Source: a virus. From it: 32,424 nt of DNA. The notes under the pieces were generated by a model that worked only from the letters and a program-made list of their open reading frames with translations, was not told the origin of the DNA and searched no databases. A program made the translations under genes and the position numbers. The stretch lies in IMG/VR virus record IMGVR_UViG_3300033145_000152, positions 1 through 32,424 of that record. One strand, written 5' to 3'. This document shows, in pieces, positions 18,706 to 27,027 of the stretch; position 1 is the first letter of the stretch; each line of letters opens with the position of its first letter.

Positions 18706-19776
18706 TTATCCGCCGCCAGCATTGCGCCAAGCCTCAAACTCGGATTGAGGCATTTTGCTCGGGTCTTTCTTCACTCTTTCTACTCCCGCTAATGGCTTGA
18801 TTGGTGCTGCGGCTTTGGTTGGTTTCTTCGTTGTTTCGCTGCCTTCTTGCTTCGCGCCCTCTTGTGTGGCGGTTGATTCGAGTTTCACCTCAAGCCTTCC
18901 TATTTCTTTTGCTGCGGCATAAGATGACATACGGGAAATCCGGTCTGCTTCATCGTGATTCTGTCCGAAGTAGTAGGCTAAGTCGGCAAATAACTCCGAC
19001 TCACGCATGGCCTCGATCATCTCGGGGGAATACGGAACATCCTTACTGAGTGCAACATCCTCGAAATCCGGGTATTTCTCTATCCCGGCCTCGATAATGT
19101 TTTTAATGTTCTCCTCTTGTGCGGCCCGATCACGTTCTTCGCGCTCTGCGGCGAGTCTTGCTTCAACCTTTTGGTCAACAATCGCGTCAATATCGACATG
19201 TTGCCGACTTGACTGTTTCACTTCCCACTTCACAAGAGCCTTTGCGTAATCGGTGTAATCATCAAAATCCTCCTCTTTCGGCTCCGGCTCATCTTGCTCC
19301 TGTGGTTTTGTGTCCTCCGCGTCGGGTTTTATGTCTACCCCGGCGTCGCCGTCTTTTGGTGCGGCTTTTGTACCAGCCCTCAATTCTTCATTTTCTTTTT
19401 CGAGAATACGCGCATGTCGCTCGGCGTCCCGTTGCTTCTTAACGGCCTGATTGATGCGCTCCTGTGGCGTTTGCTTAGCCTTTGGCTTGGCATCGGTTTT
19501 ACCGTCATCTTTCGGGCTTTCCGGGCTATCTTTGCCACCAGCGTCATCTTTCGGGTCTGTGGTATCACTTGGCTTCGCCTCCTCTTCATCCTCTGCGTCA
19601 CCAGTAGCATCTTTAGACTCGCTGGCGGGGTTATCCTTCACACCCACACCGCTCGTGATTGTAATACCCTCGTGTCTGTCATCAACTACGGGTTCCGCCC
19701 CCTCCTCTTGTGTGGCGGTGCCATCCGTTTGCTCAACCGTTTCCTCTGTTACGCTGGTCGTTTTCTCGTCTTCCAT
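18706..19776 (-). CDS. Scaffolding protein
   Basis: The start is ATG 19776 with AGGAGAAG 7 bases upstream; a longer in-frame ORF from 19896 lacks a ribosome site and would have to run through the hairpin DNA. The product has 356 residues: an extremely acidic, low-complexity N-terminal half (residues 1-130, Glu/Asp/Thr/Lys), a coiled-coil with QERINQAVKKQRDAERHARI near 125-150, a helical middle, and a short C-terminal tail with KDPSKMPQSEFEAWRN. That tail motif is common at the end of phage scaffolds, where it binds coat. Its place between portal and coat equals P22 gene 8. It would direct shell assembly and then leave the head. Confidence 0.8.
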   Translation of the reverse strand: MEDEKTTSVTEETVEQTDGTATQEEGAEPVVDDRHEGITITSGVGVKDNPASESKDATGDAEDEEEAKPSDTTDPKDDAGGKDSPESPKDDGKTDAKPKAKQTPQERINQAVKKQRDAERHARILEKENEELRAGTKAAPKDGDAGVDIKPDAEDTKPQEQDEPEPKEEDFDDYTDYAKALVKWEVKQSSRQHVDIDAIVDQKVEARLAAEREERDRAAQEENIKNIIEAGIEKYPDFEDVALSKDVPYSPEMIEAMRESELFADLAYYFGQNHDEADRISRMSSYAAAKEIGRLEVKLESTATQEGAKQEGSETTKKPTKAAAPIKPLAGVERVKKDPSKMPQSEFEAWRNAGGG

Positions 19777-19845
19777 CTTTTCACTTCTCCTTTTGTTGCG
19801 CGGCGACCTTGCGCCGATTGGTTGTGGTTCGCGGCATGAAACACA

Positions 19846-19894
19846 GAAAGCCCGGATTTCACGCTGCCGTAGCAACGATACTTTCCGGGCTTTC
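19846..19894 (-). other. Long RNA hairpin with C(UACG)G tetraloop upstream of the scaffold gene
   Basis: On the minus strand, GAAAGCCCGGA and TCCGGGCTTTC form a perfect 11-bp outer stem. Inside, CGTTGC and GCAGCG form a 6-bp stem (one G-U pair) closed by a TACG loop, a member of the very stable UNCG tetraloop class, correct only in the leftward (coding) sense. There is no U-run, so a simple terminator is unlikely. It lies 70 bases before the scaffold start, in non-coding DNA. Confidence 0.6.
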
Positions 19895-19900
19895 AACCAG

Positions 19901-19935
19901 CCTGACTCAGGGGATAAGCGGGGGATAAAGTCAGG
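19901..19935 (-). other. Second stem in the scaffold leader, with a TTATCCCC direct repeat in its loop
   Basis: CCTGACT and AGTCAGG form a perfect 7-bp inverted repeat around a 21-base loop. In the loop, TTATCCCC appears twice in the coding sense. It adjoins the tetraloop hairpin, so the 243-base gap between the 62-residue gene and the scaffold gene (19777-20019) is largely structured. No convincing promoter is visible in the gap. Confidence 0.45.
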
Positions 19936-20019
19936 GGGTTTTCAGATGCCGATATGTCGGGTGCCGCCAGTTAAGCGACACTTACGGCCTTTTCTGCACA
20001 TGGCAGATAGGCTATTGTG

Positions 20020-20208
20020 CTACACTTTTTCCTCCACGCTGATCTTGACCTTGTTGTCTCGAATACCACCTTGAGACATTTTGAACGATATTAGCACTTC
20101 GCCGTCTCTTGTCTCTGATGTGGTTCGCTCCATGAGCTTACGCAACTTCTCGACAGTAGCACTTATTTTGTATGTCAGTGGCGTCATGTTTCCGCTCCCG
20201 CAGCTCAC
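20020..20208 (-). CDS. Small hypothetical protein
   Basis: The frame starts at GTG 20208, which overlaps the preceding stop (GTGA), and gives 62 residues. The ATG at 20187 with GGGAG upstream would give 55 residues and is an equally good start. The product has a helical part (YKISATVEKLRKLMERTTSE) and a basic beta part (DGEVLISFKM, DNKVKISVEEK). I recognise no family. It belongs to the leftward virion operon, between the portal and scaffold genes. Confidence 0.55.
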   Translation of the reverse strand: MSCGSGNMTPLTYKISATVEKLRKLMERTTSETRDGEVLISFKMSQGGIRDNKVKISVEEKV

Positions 20209-20357
20209 CCATCCTCGTCCTTTGCTGGCTTGCCACCTGTTATAGCGCTAACAATACAAGTGTAAGCCTCCTTGAATATTATGTCCTGCCCGATGCAATC
20301 AAGAGAACCACCGGAAGCCTTTAATGCAAGCTCGGCGATTGCTATTCTCTGACCCAT
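20205..20357 (-). CDS. Small hypothetical protein (50 residues)
   Basis: A perfect AAGGAG lies 8 bases before the ATG. The product has 50 residues, beginning MGQRIAIAELALKASGGSLD and ending GGKPAKDEDG. It is mostly helical with two cysteines. The stop overlaps the start of the next small gene (GTGA). It lies just after the portal stop. No family is recognised; the ribosome site and overlap argue that it is real. Confidence 0.55.
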   Translation of the reverse strand: MGQRIAIAELALKASGGSLDCIGQDIIFKEAYTCIVSAITGGKPAKDEDG

Positions 20358-20406
20358 TGTTATTTCTCCTTGTAACATGGCATACCCCTCTTCTCTGTGA
20401 TTTGGT

Positions 20407-22524
20407 TTACCCCGCTCCCGTCACTTCGGGCTGCGCTTCCGGTGCAACTTGCATACCAGCACTTGTTTCCCAAATTGCCTTTTGCGCCTGAGCCGCCTTG
20501 AGCTTCAATTCCTCTTCCTTTTTTGCGTTGTCGAGCTCTATGCCCTCAAGCTTTGCCTGTTCCTGCAACACCTTGATATCAAGTGTGGGATCAGCTTCCG
20601 GCATAGGTTCCTGTCCATTACCACTCATTTCTGGTTGTTCTATCTGTTCCTGAGCGAGTTGTTTTCTTTCCTTTATTTTTTCCTTCGCCGCTTCCGTGCC
20701 AAATTCGTCCTTGAGTTCGATATAATCTTTCAGTTCCGGCGGTAACGCCATTCTGAGACGCTCGACAATATCTTCACCCTCTGGTATATCGGCCAATTTA
20801 ACCGCTGCATCCATGAGAAGCGGCGCATATTCCTTGTTGGCGCGGATCAAATCAATAAGTATCTCGGACGCTTCCTGTCTGCGCGTTGTGTAGCTCGGGC
20901 CGGTAGTAACAACCACATCATAGCGCCCTATCTCATCCATGTTGAGTATCTTATCCGCTTCAATCTTTTCGCCCGTTATGAGGTCTACCTCGTGATTGAT
21001 CGTCAGGCTGTTTTCCTGTCCGTCAACGCCGAGGATGCGCACAACGCGAGCCGCGTCGTATTTGAATGGGATAAGATCGAGAATAACGCGCCCGCCGTGG
21101 GCTTTCGACTGTGCGAGATTTTCATGGTACGCATAATTAGCCCTATCCGATCCGCTTCGCCTCTCCCTGATTGCCTTGCCGGACATCTCGTTTGATGGTT
21201 TTCCGAGCGTCGCGTCGGGGATTCCGGTAACATCCTTCATCTCCTCGACAGTGAAAGCCGCCTCTGCATGGAGGCCGGTGGGCACCTGCGCACCGCTTTC
21301 GCGTATCGGGTGGTTTGTGGGTGCTTCGGGATCGGGTGTATAAATCAGGTACGGCATATTAGTTTTATTCGCGCCATCCCAGAACGCCTGAAACTTCTCA
21401 ATCATCTTTTGTGTCACGAGATACGGCTGTCTCGGAGCAAGCGCAACCTGCTCGGTGGAGGCTGACCTCCAGTAATTGTACATCCGCGCAGGGTCTTTGA
21501 AGTGCCGGATGATACCGTGATGCCGATACTGACCCTCGACGTTCGATGTCTTGCCCCACACTGGAATAATGGGGAAATACTTACCCTGCCAATCATACGG
21601 GCCTTCGAGGATGTCCGCAGCGGATATAAGCATCCACTCGATGACGATATTGTCAATCACCCTCTTGGACTTCGGCTTTACCCCTTTTGGCAGTTTGTCG
21701 GTATATGAGTTGTTTTCAAGCTGATATATAGTCCTTGTGCCCTTTTTGACCTTACGCCAGTACTCGGCAATGCGTAAATCATCGGCGCTATACCAGTCGT
21801 GGTTGTCCCCGGCGGCATCCCCAAGTGGGGATATAGCCTTATCGGGCCATCTTCGCTCGTACTCGGTGCGCTTGATGCGGTGCTGAATAAACATGTACTG
21901 CGCGTCAGTTAGCATGTCGTCTTCGGCGGACTCATCCCATACAACTGAAAACGGGTTGCCAACGCGCCGCATAAGAATTTCTTGATCCCATAGTTTGTTT
22001 AGCGAATCTGGCGAATAATCGCGCTCAAGAAGCCTTGTCGCCTCCTGATCGCTGTAGGTGTAGTCGGTGTACACACGCCAGAATCCACGCCCACACTTGA
22101 CCGCAGATGCCCCAGCCCAAGCATAAACCGATTGCGCCCGTGAGTTGTTCTCTATGTTTCGAATCAGACCTTCCAGCTTGTCGGCGGTGTCAGGATCGGA
22201 CTTGTCGTCATATGGCTTTATCTTGATGCCAGTGGTATTCTGTAGCTGGTCGCCATTGATCTGCTCAATGAATACGGGGGCACGGTTGATTACGAGACAG
22301 GGGCGGTCATCCTCTTCTCTTGACCTGCGGAGAGCGTCGGGCCACTGCTTGCCCTCGGCAAACAGCACATCGTCGAGTGCCAATTCCCGCTCGTCACCGT
22401 CGGCAGTGATGGCAGATTTATACCTGTCCATCGCCTCCTTGAGAATGTCGATAGTCTCTTTGGACGATAGCTTGGATTCTTCCGCGCTTTCCGTTAGCTG
22501 ATCGAGCGTTTCTTTATTCGCCAT
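20407..22524 (-). CDS. Portal protein, P22 portal family
   Basis: This 705-residue protein is close in length to P22 gp1 (725). Typical segments are the N-terminal helix region with GKQWPDALRRSREEDDRPCL followed by INRAPVFIEQINGDQ, KIKPYDD, the GASAVKCGRGFWRVYTDYTY strand, FSVVWDESAEDDMLTDAQYM and the later ATLGKPSNEMSGKAIRERR stretch, which all fit the P22-type portal pattern. The C-terminal 120 residues are Glu/Gln/Lys-rich and helical, as in the barrel and crown helices of portals. It would form the dodecameric ring at one vertex through which terminase pumps DNA. A GAGGGGAATAGGA region precedes the ATG. Confidence 0.9.
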   Translation of the reverse strand: MANKETLDQLTESAEESKLSSKETIDILKEAMDRYKSAITADGDERELALDDVLFAEGKQWPDALRRSREEDDRPCLVINRAPVFIEQINGDQLQNTTGIKIKPYDDKSDPDTADKLEGLIRNIENNSRAQSVYAWAGASAVKCGRGFWRVYTDYTYSDQEATRLLERDYSPDSLNKLWDQEILMRRVGNPFSVVWDESAEDDMLTDAQYMFIQHRIKRTEYERRWPDKAISPLGDAAGDNHDWYSADDLRIAEYWRKVKKGTRTIYQLENNSYTDKLPKGVKPKSKRVIDNIVIEWMLISAADILEGPYDWQGKYFPIIPVWGKTSNVEGQYRHHGIIRHFKDPARMYNYWRSASTEQVALAPRQPYLVTQKMIEKFQAFWDGANKTNMPYLIYTPDPEAPTNHPIRESGAQVPTGLHAEAAFTVEEMKDVTGIPDATLGKPSNEMSGKAIRERRSGSDRANYAYHENLAQSKAHGGRVILDLIPFKYDAARVVRILGVDGQENSLTINHEVDLITGEKIEADKILNMDEIGRYDVVVTTGPSYTTRRQEASEILIDLIRANKEYAPLLMDAAVKLADIPEGEDIVERLRMALPPELKDYIELKDEFGTEAAKEKIKERKQLAQEQIEQPEMSGNGQEPMPEADPTLDIKVLQEQAKLEGIELDNAKKEEELKLKAAQAQKAIWETSAGMQVAPEAQPEVTGAG

Positions 22525-22563
22525 TTTGTCCTATTCCCCTCACCACGTCTTTTTATTCGCTTC

Positions 22564-22716
22564 TTACCTGCAATCAACACCCACTATCTGCAACACATGA
22601 TTGACCTCAAGGCGTTCCCGCGCCGCCCTGACATGCTCGCTATACTCGTCAGGCGTCATCTCTATATTTCTCTCGCTGCCAATAGCAAAACGTAGCAGTT
22701 CATCTTCTCGATCCAT
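22564..22716 (-). CDS. Small hypothetical protein (50 residues)
   Basis: The ATG at 22716 follows AAGG with a suitable gap, 9 bases after the stop of the 49-residue gene. The product is acidic and helical: MDREDELLRFAIGSE, MTPDEYSEHVRAARERLEV, ending VGVDCR. I recognise no family. It sits in a run of tiny genes directly upstream of the portal gene. Codon and amino-acid use look like a true protein rather than a chance frame. Confidence 0.55.
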   Translation of the reverse strand: MDREDELLRFAIGSERNIEMTPDEYSEHVRAARERLEVNHVLQIVGVDCR

Positions 22717-22725
22717 CGCCTTGCC

Positions 22726-22875
22726 TCATTTGCCCTTTTTCTTCCACTGCTCGTATATGCCATAGCATTTTGCGATAGCATGATCGTCATCTTTCACGCC
22801 CTCTACATGGTGCAGGTAGCTCACACACCGCGACACAAAGTGCTGTTTTTTCTCACCCTTGACTGGTTTTGGCAT
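22726..22875 (-). CDS. Small conserved phage protein (MPKP-KGEKK-SRCVSYL type)
   Basis: The product has 49 residues. It opens MPKPVKGEKKQHFVSRCVSY and has AIAKCYGIYEQW towards the end. This pattern (MPKPxKGE, SRCxSxL, CYxIW) recurs in small proteins near the portal and terminase genes of many phages, from memory; the function is not known to me. The ATG at 22875 is 9 bases after the stop of the 105-residue protein. The best purine-rich site (GAGGTAA) is rather far upstream, so translation may be coupled. Confidence 0.65.
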   Translation of the reverse strand: MPKPVKGEKKQHFVSRCVSYLHHVEGVKDDDHAIAKCYGIYEQWKKKGK

Positions 22876-22884
22876 GAGACACGT

Positions 22885-23202
22885 TTACCTCGTGATCGGA
22901 ACGATTGTCGCAACCGCTGTTCCGCTGGTATAGTTCCCGGTTTCTATTCCAATTCGCACCCAGCACCTCGGCAAATCTATAGTACCAGCCGCGCCGTCAG
23001 CGTCAACGGCAACCTCTTTGAACGTTATCCACCGCGAACTGTCCGATGCGGGTTGAGCTGAATCGCCGTCCCACAATGCCCACTGGAGGCTGACCGCTGC
23101 AATTAGATTCGCCGCCGTGACCTGATAGGCCACTCCCTGACCCGTTCCAATCATCATCGGGTCGGAATATGTCGCCTCTGCCGCTAAAGTCTTTGTAATC
23201 AC
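22885..23202 (-). CDS. Small beta-rich virion-type protein (hypothetical)
   Basis: The start is GTG 23202, with AAGGAG 8 bases upstream. The product has 105 residues: an N-terminal ITKTLAAEATYSDPMMIG segment, then alternating strands (LQWALWDGDSAQ, RWITFKEVAVDADG, CWVRIGIETGNY). It has no signal peptide. The pattern fits a small structural or decoration protein, but no family is recognised. It follows the DNRLRE-type protein with an 11-base gap. Confidence 0.6.
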   Translation of the reverse strand: MITKTLAAEATYSDPMMIGTGQGVAYQVTAANLIAAVSLQWALWDGDSAQPASDSSRWITFKEVAVDADGAAGTIDLPRCWVRIGIETGNYTSGTAVATIVPITR

Positions 23203-23213
23203 TTCGTCGCTCC

Positions 23214-24560
23214 TTAAGGTGTTATGTCATTCCACTGTGTCGGTTCTATGTCGTTCGCGCCTGTGACAGCCACATCGTTTACTATTGCGCCCCAGCCGGA
23301 AGGTGCTTCCGTATAGGTTATTTTTAGGTATGGTGGTTCTGCTTTAGAATACTGAATATACTCTTTTCCTGAAGGTTCAGTAGCGGTGGCATCTCTATCA
23401 GAAAGTACTACAATAACAAATGAATCACTACTCTTAAGCAAAATTGCTGACTTTCCCGCATCATTAAACGTATATTCCATCCACCCTTCACTATAACTCG
23501 ATGTATTCCATGTATCAATCAACTGTGTACCATTATATGCTCCACTTGATTGCCACCCGTCAAAACTATTCCAGTCAGATGCTACAAGAGGAGTGCTAAT
23601 AGTAGCTGTATGAACCAATACATTAAAATCTGTATATGCTTGGTCATACATATAATAAGTAAATAACGATGCACTTGTTAAGTTGTTTATACTTGGGATA
23701 GTAAATGTCATAAAAGTTCTAAATATATCATAACTGTTATTCTTTTGACCAACACCAAGTTGACTTTGTGTGGCTATAAGCCACATATCGTCAGAAGTAG
23801 TAGCATTTCTTGCTGTCAAATACACATCATCATGAGACATCCCATAACCTGTATTTGTATCGACTGGTATATTAGTTGTTGGATCGAGATAGACAGGCCA
23901 CAACGTCTCACCGTACGGCTCGATGCGATAGGTGAGTGTATCACCGGATACCGTGTACGTCGTCGGAACGTCCCGCCCGTTTGCATCCCATGAGCGCGGC
24001 GGAGAAAGAGACGCCTTGCGTTCGCCGTCTGCTGAACTGATAAAGTTATTCCCAACTAACGTACCGCCGGTGATTGTCATACGCCATGACACTTCGAAGG
24101 TGTCTTTAGGCATTGTCACCGTTTGCTTTACGCCAGTACGCGATGTCTCCGTTTTCACATCGAGGCCGTCAAACAGAGCTTCGTATGTCACTGAAATGCC
24201 GCCCACCCTGAACACGTAATCGGAAATCCGCGCCGAATCGAACAGGGCATTGTACCGCCCGGAAGCCGTCTCATAGTCGAGCCGAGAAGCAAGTCTCGTC
24301 AACACCGCCCGCTTCTTGACTTTTGGGTCGATTGACCGCCATGCGTCGTCCTTGTCCTTAAAATGTACTGGAACGGTATAGACATTCGCCGTCAATGTGC
24401 CGTCATGGTTATCGAACACCTGCGTTGTCTCTGTCCGCCGCGCAACTATCTCATTCGGCAGTACAGTATCAGTCGGCGTTACCGGAGCCGTTCCTTCAAG
24501 GACACCAGTAACCGCCGCTCCCGCGAGCGCCATTGCCGCTATAGATTTCTTAACGTCCAT
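23214..24560 (-). CDS. DNRLRE-type surface/fibre protein with N-terminal signal-like segment
   Basis: This 448-residue protein begins with MDVKKSIAAMALAGAAVTGVLE, a signal-peptide-like segment without a clear cleavage site. Residues about 45-85 (RTETTQVFDNHDGTLTANVY then VHFKDKDDAWRSIDP) match the segment seen before DNRLRE domains in bacterial surface proteins. Residues about 225-415 resemble a DNRLRE domain: DVYLTARNATTS, FMTFTIPSI, WMEYTFNDAG, PPYLKITYTE. The DNA coding for that domain is clearly AT-richer than the rest of the gene (35% GC in two counted 60-base lines against 52% in a line further upstream), suggesting domain acquisition. Its place between terL and portal with other exported beta proteins suggests an appendage or adhesin-like role. 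That role is inferred. Confidence 0.65.
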   Translation of the reverse strand: MDVKKSIAAMALAGAAVTGVLEGTAPVTPTDTVLPNEIVARRTETTQVFDNHDGTLTANVYTVPVHFKDKDDAWRSIDPKVKKRAVLTRLASRLDYETASGRYNALFDSARISDYVFRVGGISVTYEALFDGLDVKTETSRTGVKQTVTMPKDTFEVSWRMTITGGTLVGNNFISSADGERKASLSPPRSWDANGRDVPTTYTVSGDTLTYRIEPYGETLWPVYLDPTTNIPVDTNTGYGMSHDDVYLTARNATTSDDMWLIATQSQLGVGQKNNSYDIFRTFMTFTIPSINNLTSASLFTYYMYDQAYTDFNVLVHTATISTPLVASDWNSFDGWQSSGAYNGTQLIDTWNTSSYSEGWMEYTFNDAGKSAILLKSSDSFVIVVLSDRDATATEPSGKEYIQYSKAEPPYLKITYTEAPSGWGAIVNDVAVTGANDIEPTQWNDITP

Positions 24561-24569
24561 TGTATCCCC

Positions 24570-26270
24570 TTACGGTGCCGGTACAGTGAAGTAATCGAGG
24601 CTCGGACGGAAGTCGATAATATCCGTTGCAAGAACCCTACCAATACGCTGCGAACGGTCACCTTCACCCGTTGGTGCTGTCTCGGTAACTACTCCAGTGG
24701 TACAACTTACATAGACATATTGACCCGGCGTGTCAACCGTTGTCCACGCAGTGTGGCAAATGTAGCCTGACCGCAAGAACCGCCCATAATTATTAGCACT
24801 AATGGTGTCAAGTGCAAGGTAGTCGCAACCCATTGTAATTGCTGAATCCGCGTCGGCTTGCCAGAGCTTTCCATCGCTATGTATACGAACAGCCTCACCG
24901 AATGTTACGTTCTCACCAGCTTGCAACAGTACCGTCTGTCCAGTCCACTCACCGTCAGCCAAGTCCCATACAGAGCCATGCGCTATGGTGTGTGTGCTGT
25001 CAGCCACAACGTCTTGTGCTGTTATACCCTTGACGGCAATATCCCCCGTATCGTCCCACTCATACTTTACAACCGTTCCCGTCTCCATCGTGGTTACGGT
25101 AGGAGTGCCGGGGTCAGGAGTGGAAGCTCTAACCATTTTAATCCAATAGCCCGCCGATGCACTGCCACCTCCGGGGTCACCATCATTAGTCCAGCCCGGA
25201 ATGTTTGCCGCTTCCCATCTGATAGTACCCGACTGCTGAAGGCCGATAGTGTCGTCATCTGGATTAAATTGCACCCACGTGTCAGCGGCGGTATTATACC
25301 AGAAAGTGATTGTAATCTGCTTTGTGGAAGCTGTACCCATAACAACTCTTATGCTGGAGAACGTCGCATCGGAACCAATATAAATCGCATCATTTTTTAC
25401 TAAAAATACCTCTTCCCCATCTATTCCATCCGCCCATACCGTGCCACCGGTACCTTTCAGGCCTGCATATTCTGTCTGTGACGGCGTGTTATAGTATCCA
25501 ATAATTTGCTCTATTGGACTTATATCGTTATGAGTGCCGAGAGCCACTACCTTTCCGTCGGGTGAGCCGTCTGTAAGCGACACATCGAAACTATGCACAA
25601 CGGAAGTGGAGTCTAAAAGCTCGGCGTCTATAACCATATCATACGCCGTAAACTCTGAACTAACCGTACCCGAAACGGCATAGTTGTGATCTATATCGCC
25701 ATCTTCAATGTAAATGGCACTGGTAGCATTTCTCGCTGCACCAACAAGGTCAGAGGGCATTATTATTCTCAAACCATTCATACTCTCTGGTATATTGGTA
25801 AGGTCTATACCGCTGAGATTAATAGACAAGCCTCTGGTTCTCGTGTCTGCTCCAGACGGGTCTAAATCATCGGGTTTAATCCGTATTCCCGTCCAATGCT
25901 CTTCTGCGCCTAATGCTTCCCCGCCGATAACGTCTATTACCTGATTGTCTGTGCCTGTAATCCCGGTCATTGTAATGGAAAGAGCCGGTTCGCTGGCCGT
26001 GACAATCCCGATGCTGCCCGTTATATCGAAAGCTCCCGTATAACGCAAAGGATTAACAATGTCAGCGCCGGAAAGCCCACCATCGGAAATCTGAGAAGAG
26101 TCAAACGATGCACGAGCCAGACCATCAGCAAGAGAATCCGGGAAGTCAGAAGCAGGCATACCGGATGATGCCGTTGCGCTTGTCTTGTCAACGTTGATTA
26201 TATGCGGCGTCTCAGCAGACACATAAACCGCGCAGAATACAAGCAGAAGAAACACCAACAGCCTTTTCAT
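24570..26270 (-). CDS. Exported fibre/appendage-like protein
   Basis: I chose ATG 26270, in an ATGA overlap with the preceding stop and with AGAGGTGG upstream; a GTG start at 26279 adds three residues. The product has 566 residues and a clear Sec signal peptide: MKRLLVFLLLVFCAVYVSA, cut before ETP. The rest is beta-rich: DSSQISDGGLSGADIVNPLR, a long region of GLRI/TGIRI-like strands (residues about 130-200), and a C-terminal part (TVLLQAGENVTFGEAVRI, GRVLATDIIDFRPSLDYFTV) resembling surface-associated capsid or fibre modules. No named family is certain. The position in the segment between terL and portal is unusual for a fibre. Confidence 0.65.
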   Translation of the reverse strand: MKRLLVFLLLVFCAVYVSAETPHIINVDKTSATASSGMPASDFPDSLADGLARASFDSSQISDGGLSGADIVNPLRYTGAFDITGSIGIVTASEPALSITMTGITGTDNQVIDVIGGEALGAEEHWTGIRIKPDDLDPSGADTRTRGLSINLSGIDLTNIPESMNGLRIIMPSDLVGAARNATSAIYIEDGDIDHNYAVSGTVSSEFTAYDMVIDAELLDSTSVVHSFDVSLTDGSPDGKVVALGTHNDISPIEQIIGYYNTPSQTEYAGLKGTGGTVWADGIDGEEVFLVKNDAIYIGSDATFSSIRVVMGTASTKQITITFWYNTAADTWVQFNPDDDTIGLQQSGTIRWEAANIPGWTNDGDPGGGSASAGYWIKMVRASTPDPGTPTVTTMETGTVVKYEWDDTGDIAVKGITAQDVVADSTHTIAHGSVWDLADGEWTGQTVLLQAGENVTFGEAVRIHSDGKLWQADADSAITMGCDYLALDTISANNYGRFLRSGYICHTAWTTVDTPGQYVYVSCTTGVVTETAPTGEGDRSQRIGRVLATDIIDFRPSLDYFTVPAP

Positions 26271-26833
26271 TGCGTCCACCTCTCGCTATTAACGATTAGC
26301 TCCGCATCCGTGCCGCCAGCCTCAGCCGTCCAGTTGAGCCGCGTTGAATCGTCAGCGGCCACCTCCGTACTCTTGATTTGCCATGTCCCGTTAGATTCAA
26401 TAACCGTCGAATCGCCGTCAGCGTCAACGTTCGTCCAACCCCCAGCGGTATTCCGCGCCTCAAGGTAAACAGTGACCGACGTATTGATTGAACCTACCGT
26501 GATGTAGTACGCCACCGCGTTAAAGCCAGTAGAGACCACCACCGGACTATATCCAGTAGCTGTGAGCGTATCAGGCCCGTCCGCTACGGTAACAATGGCA
26601 CCGCCGCCAGCACCGCTTTTGACCGACCATGCTGATCCGTTGTAGATGTATACGTTACCCGTATCGGTCTCGTAGAACGTCGATCCCGACTGATACGTTG
26701 TCGGTTTCGTGTCGGTTGACAGCCCAAGAGCCGTATATGTCCCTGTGCGGTCAACCGTGACGGCATTGATGCAGACTACCATAATAGCCGCCAGAGCTAA
26801 ACCCGCGAACACCCGTCTTGCATTAAATCCCAT
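26267..26833 (-). CDS. Exported small beta protein, virion/appendage type
   Basis: The product has 188 residues. The N-terminus is signal-like: MGFNARRVFAGLALAAIMVV then CINAVTV. It continues with TKPTTYQSGSTFYETDTGNVYIYNGSAW, a motif I recall from phage structural proteins with a short tip module, and a beta C-terminal half (AVAYYITVGSINTSVTVYLEA and TWQIKSTEVAADDSTRLNW). CGGAGGGTGCGACG gives a ribosome site before the ATG. Its stop is fused to the next start (ATGA). It may be an appendage, decoration or adhesin-type protein; function is not known. Confidence 0.6.
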   Translation of the reverse strand: MGFNARRVFAGLALAAIMVVCINAVTVDRTGTYTALGLSTDTKPTTYQSGSTFYETDTGNVYIYNGSAWSVKSGAGGGAIVTVADGPDTLTATGYSPVVVSTGFNAVAYYITVGSINTSVTVYLEARNTAGGWTNVDADGDSTVIESNGTWQIKSTEVAADDSTRLNWTAEAGGTDAELIVNSERWTQ

Positions 26834-26892
26834 CGTCGCACCCTCCGTTATGTCCTTTATTACCCATGCCGCCGTTGCGGTTCATCATATAC

Positions 26893-27027
26893 CTACCACT
26901 CACTCCAGTTTCCTTGTTTCTTGAACGTAGCTATAATCCAGCATATCCACACACCCATACTGACGATCCAGCAGACAGCCCCAAGTGCAACAAACACCCG
27001 TAATGCCGTCGGTAGCTCCCATATCAC
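26893..27027 (-). CDS. Tiny membrane protein (44 residues), GTG start
   Basis: The frame starts at GTG 27027, four bases overlapping the stop of the preceding tiny gene. It encodes 44 residues: MIWELPTALRV, a single hydrophobic Trp-rich membrane segment (about residues 11-33), then a short basic and polar tail (TFKKQGNWSEW). It would sit in the cytoplasmic membrane. Size, single span and clustering with other tiny membrane proteins are compatible with a holin or lysis-regulator role, but no endolysin is in the window, so this is only a possibility. A 62-residue frame in the same DNA is Cys-rich and much less protein-like. Confidence 0.5.
   Translation of the reverse strand: MIWELPTALRVFVALGAVCWIVSMGVWICWIIATFKKQGNWSEW

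Noticed and set aside
19846-19894. Intrinsic terminator
   Set aside because: The long stem has no T-run on either strand and transcription must continue into scaffold and coat.
19777-19896. Upstream extension of the scaffold frame
   Set aside because: It runs through the hairpin DNA, has no ribosome site, and its Cys/Arg composition differs from the acidic scaffold start at 19776.
26823-26888. 21-codon minus-strand frame before the 188-residue gene
   Set aside because: It is very short, Gly/Asn-rich and overlaps the ribosome site of the next gene; no support beyond an ATG pair.
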